Assembly (NCBI GenBank): GCA_002724245.1
Contig: PBOG01000267.1
Coordinates: forward strand, 1-40,746
Direction of reading: 5' to 3'
DNA length: 40,746 nt
From: Planctomycetaceae bacterium
GTDB taxonomy: Bacteria > Planctomycetota > Planctomycetia > Pirellulales > Pirellulaceae
The first letter of the stretch is position 1, and every line of letters starts with the position of its first letter. Of this stretch, positions 7,709-16,416 are shown one piece after another. Under the pieces are notes generated by a model, which saw only the letters and a list, made by a program, of their open reading frames with translations, was not told the DNA's origin and ran no database searches. The translations under genes and the position numbers were made by a program.

Positions 7709-8683
7709 TCAGGGCAACAACACCGTTGACCCTGTCGTCCGCCGACCTTCGAGATCGCGATGGGCCTGCTCCGCTTCGGCCAGCGGGTAGGTCTGCTGTA
7801 CATCCACCTTGACGGCGCCCGCAGCAACCACTTCGAATAACTCGGCTGCATTCTCCAGCAACTCAGAGCGACTGCCGGAGTAGCTCGCCAAGGTCGGCCG
7901 TGTCAGGTAAAGCGATCCGCGCGCCGTCAGCTCATGAACAGGCAAGGGATCCACCGACCCCGACGACTGCCCGAACGTGACCATCAAGCCACGCGGACGA
8001 AGACAGTCCAACGAATCGAAAAACGTCGCCTGGCCGACCGAATCGTAAACGACGGGAACGCCCTGGGGCACCAGCTCACGCACGCGCTGAACGACGGATT
8101 CTGATTTGTAAAGGATCGGATGATCACACCCATGTGCCACTGCCAGATCGGCCTTCTCTGGACTCCCAACTGTACCGATCACAATTGCACCAAGATGTTT
8201 TGCCCATTGGCACAAGAGCAACCCTACCCCTCCTGCAGCCGCGTGCACCAGCACCACATCTCCCGGCTGAACCGCATAGCAATGGCGCACCAGGTACTGC
8301 GTTGTCAAACCCTTGAGCATCATCGCCGCGGCAGTCCGATCATCCACCGCATCGGGTAGCTTGACCAGACGATCGGCTGGAATCAGCCGCTGCTCCGAGT
8401 AACTACCTATCGGCCCGCCCGCGTAGGCCACCCGGTCCCCCACGGACAAATCATCGACCCCTTCTCCCAGGTTTTCGACGACGCCCGCGCCCTCCATGCC
8501 CAGAACGACTGGAAGTGTGTCGGTCGGATACAGCCCACTGCGATGGTAGGTGTCGATAAAATTGAGCCCAACCGCCGTCTGCCGTAACCGAACTTCGCCG
8601 GCACCCGGGACAGGGACTTCCACCTCCTCCCATTGCAGAACCTCTGGGCCACCTGTCTGATGAATACGAATTGCTTTTGGCAT
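7709..8683 (-). CDS. Zinc-free quinone oxidoreductase (medium-chain dehydrogenase family)
   Basis: This 324-residue protein belongs to the quinone oxidoreductase (zeta-crystallin-like) branch of the medium-chain dehydrogenase superfamily, which reduces quinones or enones with NADPH. The N-terminal GroES-like domain contains G-L-N-F-I-D-T-Y-H-R-S-G-L-Y near residues 39-52. The Rossmann nucleotide-binding segment is H-A-A-A-G-G-V-G-L-L-L-C-Q near residue 150. The structural-zinc Cys cluster of alcohol dehydrogenases is absent, as expected for this branch. No signal peptide is present, so it is cytoplasmic. It resembles E. coli Qor in length and motifs, but orthology was not tested. The NHL gene lies 83 bases upstream on the same strand. 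Confidence 0.92.
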   Translation of the reverse strand: MPKAIRIHQTGGPEVLQWEEVEVPVPGAGEVRLRQTAVGLNFIDTYHRSGLYPTDTLPVVLGMEGAGVVENLGEGVDDLSVGDRVAYAGGPIGSYSEQRLIPADRLVKLPDAVDDRTAAAMMLKGLTTQYLVRHCYAVQPGDVVLVHAAAGGVGLLLCQWAKHLGAIVIGTVGSPEKADLAVAHGCDHPILYKSESVVQRVRELVPQGVPVVYDSVGQATFFDSLDCLRPRGLMVTFGQSSGSVDPLPVHELTARGSLYLTRPTLASYSGSRSELLENAAELFEVVAAGAVKVDVQQTYPLAEAEQAHRDLEGRRTTGSTVLLP

Positions 8684-8766
8684 CGCCTTACTATCCTCAT
8701 TTAAGATCGATTCTCAATGTAAAGTCGCTTCCAACTGGAGTGCGATCCCCGTCCACGATCAAGCGG

Positions 8767-9687
8767 CTAACGTGGCGCACCTTGCCGTGCAAACTTCTGA
8801 AATCGCTGGCCCTTGATTTCACCGACATACAAATCTCCACACCGGTCTGTCGCCAACATATGCGGAAGTTGAAACTGTCCTACCCCCGGACCTTCACTGC
8901 CCCAGGAAGCAATCACTTTACCTGTGTCATCCAACTGGAGTATTTTGTTGGCTCGACCGTCCGCAATAAATAGGTTGTCCTCACGGTCACGGGCTAGGCC
9001 AAACGGTGCAAATCCGGTCCAGATCGCGAGTAACTCACCGTTCGCATTAAAAACCTGCAACCGATCATTTTCCCGGTCCCCCACAATAACACGTTCCTGC
9101 CGATCAACCACAATGGCGTGCGGCGTGTCAAACTGGCCGGCCCCTTTACCGGCTTTCCCCCAGCTCCCCAAAAAGCCTCCCTGGGGGGTGAATTTGACAA
9201 TCCGGCTATTGCCGTATCCGTCCGCCACATAGATCTCGCCCCGCGCACCAAAGGCGACGTCCGTGGGCTGATTGAATTCATCGATTCCGTTTCCAGCAGT
9301 GCCTGCTTTCCCAAACGTCACCTTCCGCTCACCATTGGAAGAAAACTGGAAGACCTGGTGGTTCCCGATATCCGTCACCCAAACATGATCGTTACGATCG
9401 ATTCGCAGGCCATGCGGCGTAACGATACAGTCATCTCCCCAGGATCGAATGAACCGCCCCGAGGGATCCAGGCACACGATGGGGTGTTTCCCACGATGCA
9501 ATAGGTAAATCCTCCCCTGACTGTCGACGTCCACTCCAGTGCACGCGCCCAAACCTAACCCGTCAGGCAGTTGAAAAAAGTCCCGCACCGGAGCATAAGT
9601 AAACGGTTCATCAGCAGACAGTGGACCGGTGCATAGCAGCCCCCAGACGAGACAACACGCAACACGGTTCATGATGTATCGTTTCAT
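8767..9687 (-). CDS. Secreted NHL-repeat beta-propeller protein
   Basis: This is a 306-residue exported protein made almost wholly of NHL-type repeats. Six blades can be counted from the recurring pattern P-x-x-[LIV]-x-x-D followed by a [LIV]-[YWF]-[VI]-x-D core, for example PHGLRIDRNDHVWVTD and PTDVAFGARGEIYVAD. The overall look is that of the peptidyl-alpha-hydroxyglycine lyase-like propellers common in planctomycetes, but a specific reaction cannot be assigned. I chose the ATG at 9687 because AGGGAAG lies 9 bases upstream and the residues after it form a signal peptide ending near L-S-A-D-E. The longer open frame from 9759 would put 24 non-signal residues in front. An ATG at 9672 is also possible. 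Confidence 0.85.
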   Translation of the reverse strand: MKRYIMNRVACCLVWGLLCTGPLSADEPFTYAPVRDFFQLPDGLGLGACTGVDVDSQGRIYLLHRGKHPIVCLDPSGRFIRSWGDDCIVTPHGLRIDRNDHVWVTDIGNHQVFQFSSNGERKVTFGKAGTAGNGIDEFNQPTDVAFGARGEIYVADGYGNSRIVKFTPQGGFLGSWGKAGKGAGQFDTPHAIVVDRQERVIVGDRENDRLQVFNANGELLAIWTGFAPFGLARDREDNLFIADGRANKILQLDDTGKVIASWGSEGPGVGQFQLPHMLATDRCGDLYVGEIKGQRFQKFARQGAPR

Positions 9688-9801
9688 TCGACCGATCTTC
9701 CCTAACTCAGGGCGGGGAATAGAATCAGAACCATCAGCGAAACGCCAGCCCACCTTCATGGCATTCTCCAGACCAGACCACGCGTGACGAGCTGCAGACG
9801 T

Positions 9802-12800
9802 TTACCGGGTCAAACGCACATGTGGCGAGGCTGTTTGAAAAGCCACGACTCCCTCATCGGTAATCTTCGAGAACTGCAACGACAGCCGAGACAATCCCGG
9901 AAGTTCCTGGAGATGGACCAAACCCGCATCCGTGATTTTCGCGCAGTTGTAGAGATGCAACTTGGTAAGGCTTGGCAACGTCTTCAGGTGCGCCAAACCC
10001 GCGTCCGTGATTTGAGTCGTACTCAAATCCAGTTCCACCAGTTGCCGCACCGTCGCTAATTGTGCCAAACCTGCGTCATTCAACTGGGAATACCCCAGAT
10101 TCACCGTACGCAAGTGATCTAGCGCGTGGAGCTGCGCCAGTCCCGATCCATTGATCGGCGTCGTCATCAAATTCACACTACGCAGGTTCGTTAAACCTGC
10201 AAGGTGGACCAACCCCGCATCGGTGACACCGGTGTAACTCAAATCGAGGTATTCAAGATGGGTCGCTTGCACTAGATGTGCCAGGCCCGCGTTATTCACC
10301 TTGGTCGAATTCAACCAGAGTTCCGACAACTCCTTCATGCCAGCCAAATGCACCAATCCGGCACCGGTGATCGGTGTTCCGCTGAACTTCATTACTCGAC
10401 AATCTTCCAATCCCGACAAATGGGCCAGGCCCGCATCCGTGACGGGCGTATGCTGTAGAGATAACTCGCGCAAATCACGCAGCCCGGACAGCGCTACCAA
10501 GGCGGCATCCGTGATCGGCAAATGCGCCAAATCAAGGCGTTCCAAATCCGACATCTCCGCCAGATCGGTAAGTCCCTCATCCGTAACCCCCGTACGCCGC
10601 AAAGAAATGGAACGCAGGGATCTGGACGCGGAGATCGCGGCCAGCCCGGCGTTGCTGATGGCCGTACCATCGAGCCGCAGGTCGGCTAATCTGGGCAGTT
10701 TTATGAGCGGTTCCAAGCCCGCGTCGGTAACCTTGGTACCGGCAAGATCAACGCGTTCCAGAGCCGAGAGTGATTCCAGGCAACGCAATGCAGCATCGTC
10801 AACAGGTGCGCCTTGTAGATCGAGCTCCCGCAACTGGCGCAGCGCCTTCAGACACACCAACCCAGAACCGCTGATGGGACTCTTGCCAAGCCGCAATTTC
10901 TGGAGGTTTCCCAGCCCCTGGAGATGAACCAGCCCTTCGTCGGAAATGCGCGTACCTCGCAAGGACAATTCTTCCAGTTGAGTCAATTCCGCCAACGGCC
11001 GTAGACCATCATCATCCAACGGAATTCGATCGAGCGTCAGACGTTCCAATCCCTCCAGTTCAGCCAGCACTGTCAGGTCGCCAGCCACGACCTGAATGCC
11101 AGCCAAATCAAGTACGCGCAAACCCGTAAATTCATTGAGCCGACTCTGCGTCACCGCATCAAATTGGGATTCGCTCAGATCAAGTGATCCAAGTTTGCCA
11201 AGCCCCACCAGATGCGACAGGCCGCGACCGGTTACCGCGGTCCGCGAGAGGTCGAGTACCTGCAAATTCGGCAGCCCGGCCAACTGAACCAGCCCAGCAT
11301 CCGAAACACCCGTGCCGCGTAAACAGAGATCGCTCAGCTGTGTTTGGTTTTTCAAGTGGGCAAGTCCGGCATCACTGACTCGCCATCCTTCGAGTGACAA
11401 TTCCTCCCTCTTTTGGGTCAGCTCCAGATACAGACCAAACCCGACATCGGTTCGCGCCCCAGAGGGCAAGTTCAAAGATTCGAACTGCTTGCCAATCAAA
11501 TGACCCAACCCTGTTTCGGTAACCCCCGTATCGGCAAGGTCCAATTCCTCCAATTGAGCGAGTTGCTTCAGATGAACCAGCCCTGCATCGGTGATTCTCG
11601 TTCCCCGCAAACCAAGCGTTCGCAGTTGTCCCACCGCCGCCAAATGCTGCAATCCGGCATCCGTAGCAGGCGTATGGTCGAGCAGTAACTTCTCCAATTC
11701 CGGTCGTTCTTTGAGATGCACCAAGGCGGCATCCGTGATCTTCCAACGGGACAGATCCAACGTCGGCTGCGCTGCGGTTGCCGCCAGATAATGCGGTAGA
11801 CCGACGTCGCTGCGGGCAGCAATCGGCAGTGCCAATTCCGCTACCCCCGAACCTGCCAACTGTGCAATACCAGCTGCGGTGACAGAAGTTCCTTCCAGAC
11901 AAATGCGCTCGAGTCCTGGGATCTCCTTGAGGTGTGCCAACCCCGCATCCGTCACTTTGGTACCGGCCAAACTGATCTCTCTGAGTCCCGGAAGCATCTT
12001 CAAATGAACTAATCCTGCATCGGTCACAGGAAGCGTATCGAGTGCTACCGTTTCCAGACTCGCCATCGTCTTCAAGTGCGCAAGCCCTGCATCGGTCACC
12101 GACCATTTTCTCAGGTCAATCCGTTGTAGCGGTTGAAATGCGGCCAGGTAATGTTGCAAGCCGGCGTCGTTGCGGGCCGCTTTTGGCAAAGCCAGCAACT
12201 TCATTCCGCGATCGGCCAGTGCCACGAGCCCGGCTGACGTGATCGCGGTCTCTGCAAGCGACAGCTCGACAAGGCCGCTCATGTCCTGCAGGTGAGCCAG
12301 ACCCGCGTTCGTAACTTTGGTGCGAGTCAGGTCGAGTGTTTCCAACCCAACCAGTCCTTTGAGATGCCCCAGGCCCACGTCGCCAATCGGCACGTCCCGC
12401 AGACGGAGCACACGCAAGGCAGTCAATTTCTGTAGCGACCGCAAACCCGCATCGGTGATCGCTGCACCAGACAAATCAACGTCCGTCAACTCCTCCAAAC
12501 GCCGCAAGTAGACCAGACCTCCGTCTGTAATCTGTGCACCAGGAAGCACAATCCGCTTGAGACTTGGCAGCTCCTTGAGCCGCGCTAAATCGCTATTGGT
12601 AGTGGCTACTGGCAATTCCAGTGACACCGCCACCTCATTCTCAAATTCGAACTCCGCGCCCAGCGCTTCGAGTGCCAGAACCGCCTCGCTACGGGGCGGT
12701 GTGGACGCGACTTCAGTAGCTTCCGCCGGGGGCGGTTCCACCGGAGGCTGAGTGACAGAAACATCACAACCACCTGACAACAACAGCAGACCCAGTAGTG

Positions 12801-12810
12801 CTCGTTTCAT
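9802..12810 (-). CDS. Very long leucine-rich-repeat lipoprotein
   Basis: This 1002-residue protein has a lipoprotein signal: M-K-R-A, a Leu run, and the lipobox L-S-G-G-C with Cys15. A Pro/Glu/Ala linker follows to about residue 60. Residues 90 to the end are an almost unbroken array of roughly 37 leucine-rich repeats of 24 residues with consensus T-x-[IV]-T-D-A-G-L-x-H-L-x-x-L-x-x-L-x-x-L-x-L. This is the bacterial TDAGL class seen in planctomycete and GALA-like proteins. No enzyme domain is present, so a binding or scaffold role at the membrane is the reasonable inference. The ATG at 12810 is preceded by AGGGAAG. An upstream ATG at 12846 would bury the signal peptide. Residues 116-475 contain a higher-order repeat, annotated separately. 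Confidence 0.92.
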   Translation of the reverse strand: MKRALLGLLLLSGGCDVSVTQPPVEPPPAEATEVASTPPRSEAVLALEALGAEFEFENEVAVSLELPVATTNSDLARLKELPSLKRIVLPGAQITDGGLVYLRRLEELTDVDLSGAAITDAGLRSLQKLTALRVLRLRDVPIGDVGLGHLKGLVGLETLDLTRTKVTNAGLAHLQDMSGLVELSLAETAITSAGLVALADRGMKLLALPKAARNDAGLQHYLAAFQPLQRIDLRKWSVTDAGLAHLKTMASLETVALDTLPVTDAGLVHLKMLPGLREISLAGTKVTDAGLAHLKEIPGLERICLEGTSVTAAGIAQLAGSGVAELALPIAARSDVGLPHYLAATAAQPTLDLSRWKITDAALVHLKERPELEKLLLDHTPATDAGLQHLAAVGQLRTLGLRGTRITDAGLVHLKQLAQLEELDLADTGVTETGLGHLIGKQFESLNLPSGARTDVGFGLYLELTQKREELSLEGWRVSDAGLAHLKNQTQLSDLCLRGTGVSDAGLVQLAGLPNLQVLDLSRTAVTGRGLSHLVGLGKLGSLDLSESQFDAVTQSRLNEFTGLRVLDLAGIQVVAGDLTVLAELEGLERLTLDRIPLDDDGLRPLAELTQLEELSLRGTRISDEGLVHLQGLGNLQKLRLGKSPISGSGLVCLKALRQLRELDLQGAPVDDAALRCLESLSALERVDLAGTKVTDAGLEPLIKLPRLADLRLDGTAISNAGLAAISASRSLRSISLRRTGVTDEGLTDLAEMSDLERLDLAHLPITDAALVALSGLRDLRELSLQHTPVTDAGLAHLSGLEDCRVMKFSGTPITGAGLVHLAGMKELSELWLNSTKVNNAGLAHLVQATHLEYLDLSYTGVTDAGLVHLAGLTNLRSVNLMTTPINGSGLAQLHALDHLRTVNLGYSQLNDAGLAQLATVRQLVELDLSTTQITDAGLAHLKTLPSLTKLHLYNCAKITDAGLVHLQELPGLSRLSLQFSKITDEGVVAFQTASPHVRLTR
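11386..12465 (-). repeat. Three 120-residue super-repeats (five LRRs each) inside the LRR gene
   Basis: Residues 116-235, 236-355 and 356-475 of the LRR lipoprotein are three units of exactly 120 residues. Each consists of repeats of 24, 24, 24, 23 and 25 residues. The fourth and fifth repeats of each unit are distinctive. The fourth ends in L-P; the fifth begins A-A-R or G-A-R followed by x-D-x-G and contains a Y-L. Trp starts the next unit at 236, 356 and 476. The DNA repeats with a period of 360 bp but has diverged strongly, so the pattern is clear in protein rather than in bases. Confidence 0.85.
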
Positions 12811-12929
12811 CGGAACTTCCCTGATCGTCCTGTCCGTCCACAACATCGCAGCACCGCCTCAAGTGGGTACCATACGGCGTTGCAGGCCGTTTGTCATCCG
12901 TTCCGTGCCACAGGTCGCTCCACCGCGCA

Positions 12930-13298
12930 CTAGCGAAACGCGTCGAAACGCTGCTTGGCCTCTGTTTTGATGACGGTTAGCTGTTCCTTCTCGATCCCCA
13001 GAACGCGGGCTTGCGCCACGACGATCTCCTTTTCATCCGGCGCTAATGCACCATTGCAATATGCGGCAAACAGCATGTCCTCAAGATTCCTGACCTTATC
13101 CGACCAGCGTCCGCCTAGAGTCGCCGTCGTTTTCGATTGTTCATAGGCCGCAATCGCTTTCTTGCGTTCAAAGAACCCCGCCCCTATTTCCCTGGCTATC
13201 ACTTCAAACACCCTGGACTCCGACCGTTCAATATCACCATCCGATGCCAGTACCGCGTAAATGTTAACCAGGTAATTGACGGCATGTTCCTTATCCAT
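12930..13298 (-). CDS. TerB-like domain protein
   Basis: This 122-residue protein has the all-helical pattern of the TerB/DjlA-N family. An N-terminal helix leads into V-L-A-S-D-G-D-I-E-R-S-E and a second half contains G-A-L-A-P-D-E-K-E; both acidic loops match the family's metal-binding-type segments. TerB domains occur in tellurite-resistance and general stress or envelope-linked proteins; here the domain stands alone, so the role is unknown. No signal or membrane segment is present. The ATG at 13298 is preceded by GGAGG at a good distance. The nearest downstream gene on the strand is the LRR lipoprotein, 119 bases away. There are no other ter genes nearby, so tellurite resistance should not be inferred. 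Confidence 0.8.
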   Translation of the reverse strand: MDKEHAVNYLVNIYAVLASDGDIERSESRVFEVIAREIGAGFFERKKAIAAYEQSKTTATLGGRWSDKVRNLEDMLFAAYCNGALAPDEKEIVVAQARVLGIEKEQLTVIKTEAKQRFDAFR

Positions 13299-13398
13299 GT
13301 CACCCTCCAGATGTTCGATTGATCGGTCCCAAAGCCAGCTTGCACTGAGACGCCGAGTTGGACCGCTGTGGCCAGTGCCGAAACATAAACCATCGCTT

Positions 13399-13427
13399 AT
13401 TATAACCGAAACAGGACTGGCTTGCCG
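13399..13427 (-). promoter_or_regulatory. Candidate promoter for the TerB-like gene
   Basis: On the minus strand a perfect TATAAT lies at 13404-13399, in a local A/T-rich patch about 100 bases upstream of the TerB-like ATG. The hexamer 17 bases upstream (CGGCAA, 13427-13422) matches the -35 consensus poorly. The -10 element is the only strong part of this call. Confidence 0.3.
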
Positions 13428-13537
13428 GCGTTGCCCACGTCACGCCCGAATGCCACGGGCCGACGACAAGCCAAACAGCACCCGTGAAGTGGCAAACGAG
13501 GCTCCCACCGCGGCGGCCACCTGCGCTGCGACTCTGG

Positions 13538-13948
13538 TTACCGGATCCAAGCCAGCACAGCCAATGCCAAGGCCACGATGCCACCTGCCAAAGCGCCAAG
13601 TAACGCGAATCCGCCCAACATTTCCATTTGTTCCGCTGGCGTCGTTGTCGTGTCAAGCAGGCCGTAGACACACCAGGCAAGTCCACCCAGCAGGGGCCCC
13701 AGCAAAAGGGCGACCAACGCTGTTCGCGGACCAGCGCTCGACGACATGCCGGACCGCCGGCGCCAAATCGCGTACACCACACCCGCCAGAAGTGGACCGC
13801 CGGCAAACGCCAACAATGCGGTCGATTCTTTCTCGACCACTCTGGGAACACCCCATACCGCCCCCAACACCAGCCCGCTGGCGATTACCGCCAGAGACGT
13901 CAATTGTTGTGCTGCCGCCTTTCCCACTGCATTGCCTTTTGGTCGCAT
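13538..13948 (-). CDS. Small hypothetical integral membrane protein
   Basis: This protein of 136 residues has about four predicted membrane segments: residues roughly 16-33, 43-60, 74-93 and 110-134, all rich in Ala, Gly, Leu and Val. The loops are short, with Arg/Lys clusters (W-R-R-R-S and the N-terminal M-R-P-K) that would favour the cytoplasmic side. I do not recognise a family. It starts 35 bases after the stop of the DUF1501 gene on the same strand and may be cotranscribed with it. No clear ribosome binding site is visible. Confidence 0.7.
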   Translation of the reverse strand: MRPKGNAVGKAAAQQLTSLAVIASGLVLGAVWGVPRVVEKESTALLAFAGGPLLAGVVYAIWRRRSGMSSSAGPRTALVALLLGPLLGGLAWCVYGLLDTTTTPAEQMEMLGGFALLGALAGGIVALALAVLAWIR

Positions 13949-13983
13949 TCAAGCCGAAACAAAACACACCACCGAACGCCATA

Positions 13984-15396
13984 CTAAAACAACTCCCGGA
14001 TCGGTTCCCCTTCGGTGAGGATCGGAATTGGGCGCCCTGTGTGGTCCAAATAGGCACCCGTTGGATCGATGCCAAACCGGTGGTACAGAGTCGCCAACAG
14101 GCAGTTACTATTCATGATCCGCTCGACAGGCTCCTCCGCCCGACGATTGGTCTGGCCAATTACCTGTCCCATACGCAACCCACCGCCAGCCAGCAACACG
14201 CTCATCGCCCGCGACCAGTGATCACGGCCCGGGCGGCCTGATGGATCCTGGTTGCGAATCTGCGGCGTCCGGCCGAACTCGCCGCAAAACACCAGCAGTA
14301 CCCGCTGACCGAGTCCGCGCAGGTCGAGGTCATCAATGAGCGCACTGAGCGACTGATCAAAGCTAGGAAGCTTTTCACGGTACGCCAGAAAGAGATTTGA
14401 ATTGACCGAATGATCGTCCCAGTTACTTGTCCGTCCCGTACTCTTCTGCAAGCGAAACGTCGCCTGGCATTGCACGAACCTGACGCCCGCCTCAACTAGC
14501 CGCCGGCAAGTCAGCAGACTCTTTCCCCAGTGAGTGTGGCCATACCGCTCGCGTGTCGCCGGAGTTTCCTGGCTTAAATCAAATGCCTCACGTGTCCGCG
14601 TACCAGCCAGCATTTCCGCGGCACGCCGTTGTATTTCATCCAGTGCATCAAACCTTCCCTTGACATCCAGCGAGCGCGGAAAGCGATCCAATGACTGCAG
14701 CAATTCCTGTCGACGACGCAGCGCAATTACCCCATCGGGGGAAATTGCTAACCGATCGACTTGCCCCGGATCGCGATAGAGAGGGACCGGATCGTAGCTG
14801 TTATTCCCGCTCGACGTCAGTGGATTAGGAGCAGGCATATAAGGCTTGTGAGCGGCTCCCAGGTAGGCAGGACCACCACCGTAAAATTTCGTGTTCGCCA
14901 CAAAAAGTGGCAATCCGTCCACCGCTGCCCCCAACTGCCTCGACACAACAGAACCGATCTCTGGAAACTCCGAATCAGCCAGGTTTGCCGCCACAGACGG
15001 GTACCCCGTCAGGAACCGATTTGTTCCGCCAGAATGTTCCGTGCGCTCATGGTGCAAACTACGCAGTAACGTAAACTTGTCCGCGCGCCGGGCCAAAAGC
15101 GGCAATAACTCACTGATCTGCATACCGCTCACGTTGGTGGCAATCGGTTGAAATGGGCCTCGATACTCACTGGGAGCATCCGGCTTCAGATCAAACAGAT
15201 CGAGATGGCTGGGACCTCCATTCGCCCAAAACAGGATCACAGAAAAATCGTCCCCCAGTCCCCCCCCCGCTGCCCGCAACTGCCAGTCCCGAGGTTGCAG
15301 ACCGCTGCAGAGTGCACCGAGACTCAAACCGCCGAGCTGTAACCAATGGCGACGATCAAGCGGTCCTTGACAGTGGTTCAAAAGACGCTGGGACAT
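13984..15396 (-). CDS. DUF1501 family protein (second orphan copy, Tat-type signal)
   Basis: This is a 470-residue DUF1501 protein. The twin-arginine signal is D-R-R-H-W-L-Q-L-G-G followed by L-S-L-G-A-L. Conserved landmarks are F-W-A-N-G-G-P-S-H-L-D-L-F-D, N-W-D-D-H-S-V-N and C-G-E-F-G-R-T-P followed by R-D-H-W. The ATG at 15396 puts the RR pair at residues 14-15; the frame stays open upstream to 15573, but that part lacks any export logic. No DUF1549/DUF1553 partner is adjacent on this strand. It is divergent from the coiled-coil gene at 15672 and is followed by a small membrane protein gene. The substrate is unknown, as for the whole family. Confidence 0.88.
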   Translation of the reverse strand: MSQRLLNHCQGPLDRRHWLQLGGLSLGALCSGLQPRDWQLRAAGGGLGDDFSVILFWANGGPSHLDLFDLKPDAPSEYRGPFQPIATNVSGMQISELLPLLARRADKFTLLRSLHHERTEHSGGTNRFLTGYPSVAANLADSEFPEIGSVVSRQLGAAVDGLPLFVANTKFYGGGPAYLGAAHKPYMPAPNPLTSSGNNSYDPVPLYRDPGQVDRLAISPDGVIALRRRQELLQSLDRFPRSLDVKGRFDALDEIQRRAAEMLAGTRTREAFDLSQETPATRERYGHTHWGKSLLTCRRLVEAGVRFVQCQATFRLQKSTGRTSNWDDHSVNSNLFLAYREKLPSFDQSLSALIDDLDLRGLGQRVLLVFCGEFGRTPQIRNQDPSGRPGRDHWSRAMSVLLAGGGLRMGQVIGQTNRRAEEPVERIMNSNCLLATLYHRFGIDPTGAYLDHTGRPIPILTEGEPIRELF

Positions 15397-15671
15397 GCGA
15401 GTACCACATTCGTCGCGGGCGATGGTTCGTCGTGGGGCAAACCGTCGCTCATGCTGGTTGCGTAACGCCCCACTGGCAACGATTGTCCCATTGTACCCCG
15501 CTGTTAAGACGTCCGGCAAACCCAAACATCGCCATGCCACCAATCCATCCCAAAGAGATCCCTGCCGCCGCAAGGTTGCGCTGGCAGCGAGCGGATGCCA
15601 AGGGGTACAATACCAACCGGGCTCGTTTCCCCTTTTCCGCCACAGGAACGCTCGGCACCGGGAGATCGTCG

Positions 15672-16340
15672 ATGTATCAGAAACTCACGCTTGTTGGACT
15701 GGTCACGTTAACCGCTGCCCTGCTTCTCTCACGCCCCCAACTCACGGCCCAACGCAGGTCTTTCGGCAGACCTAGCGGCCTTTACCAGCGATCCAACACC
15801 ATGCAAAGCCAGGCCTTAATGACCCGGCTTCGCCAACTGGAACGGCGGGTCGGCGACCTCGAACGCCTACTCCAGCGCCCAGACACTAAATCCACCGTCA
15901 GCGTACCAGATGTTGCAGAAGCGCAACGACAGTTGACTGCCAGCCATCAGCATTTCGAGTTCGCCCGGCAGTCCTATCGCAAAGGCTATATCAGCCAGGC
16001 CGAGTTCGAAGCCAGCGATTTCGATTTCCAACGCGCGAAAAAGCGACTGGAAATGGCCAAAGCTGCAGATCGACCGGCAGAGCTGAAAGAACTCCAACTG
16101 GACATCGACACCCTGGACGCCCAGGAAGACCTCGCATTGGCGAAACGACGCTTGAAATATGCCACCCACATTGCGGCCCAAGGTTACCCTGACCAGGCCG
16201 CCGTGGAAGCGCATCGTCAATTAGTCGTCGACGCGGAAACCCGCTTGCGAGAGTTGACCGGACCAACGCAAACCGACGCCGCTGCGCCACCGGTACCGGC
16301 TCCCCCCGCAGAAGCACCGCCGCAACCACCGACTCCCTAA
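15672..16340 (+). CDS. Secreted coiled-coil protein with Pro/Ala-rich tail
   Basis: This 222-residue protein begins with a signal peptide (M-Y-Q-K, then a Leu/Val/Thr-rich stretch, with likely cleavage after L-T-A-Q). Residues about 45-195 are almost all helical heptads, with a short R-L-R-Q-L-E-R-R-V-G-D-L-E-R-L-L coil and then a longer Gln/Glu/Lys/Ala-rich coil. The last 25 residues are Pro/Ala-rich. The segment S-Y-R-K-G-Y-I-S-Q-A-E-F recalls the hairpins of HlyD/TolC-type proteins, but no transporter gene is nearby, so this is only a resemblance. GGGAG about 8 bases before the ATG at 15672 decides the start over the much longer open frame. The PSCyt1/DUF1549 gene follows 76 bases downstream. 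Confidence 0.75.
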   Translation: MYQKLTLVGLVTLTAALLLSRPQLTAQRRSFGRPSGLYQRSNTMQSQALMTRLRQLERRVGDLERLLQRPDTKSTVSVPDVAEAQRQLTASHQHFEFARQSYRKGYISQAEFEASDFDFQRAKKRLEMAKAADRPAELKELQLDIDTLDAQEDLALAKRRLKYATHIAAQGYPDQAAVEAHRQLVVDAETRLRELTGPTQTDAAAPPVPAPPAEAPPQPPTP

Positions 16341-16416
16341 TCCTTCAGAACCAGTTCACCGCACAGCCAGCCGCACTGGCGCGCCAACGATTCCCATACC
16401 GCCCGACCCGCTCCCT

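Noticed and set aside
12930-13298. Tellurite-resistance gene
   Set aside because: Only the TerB-like fold is seen and no other ter genes are nearby, so a resistance role is not supported.
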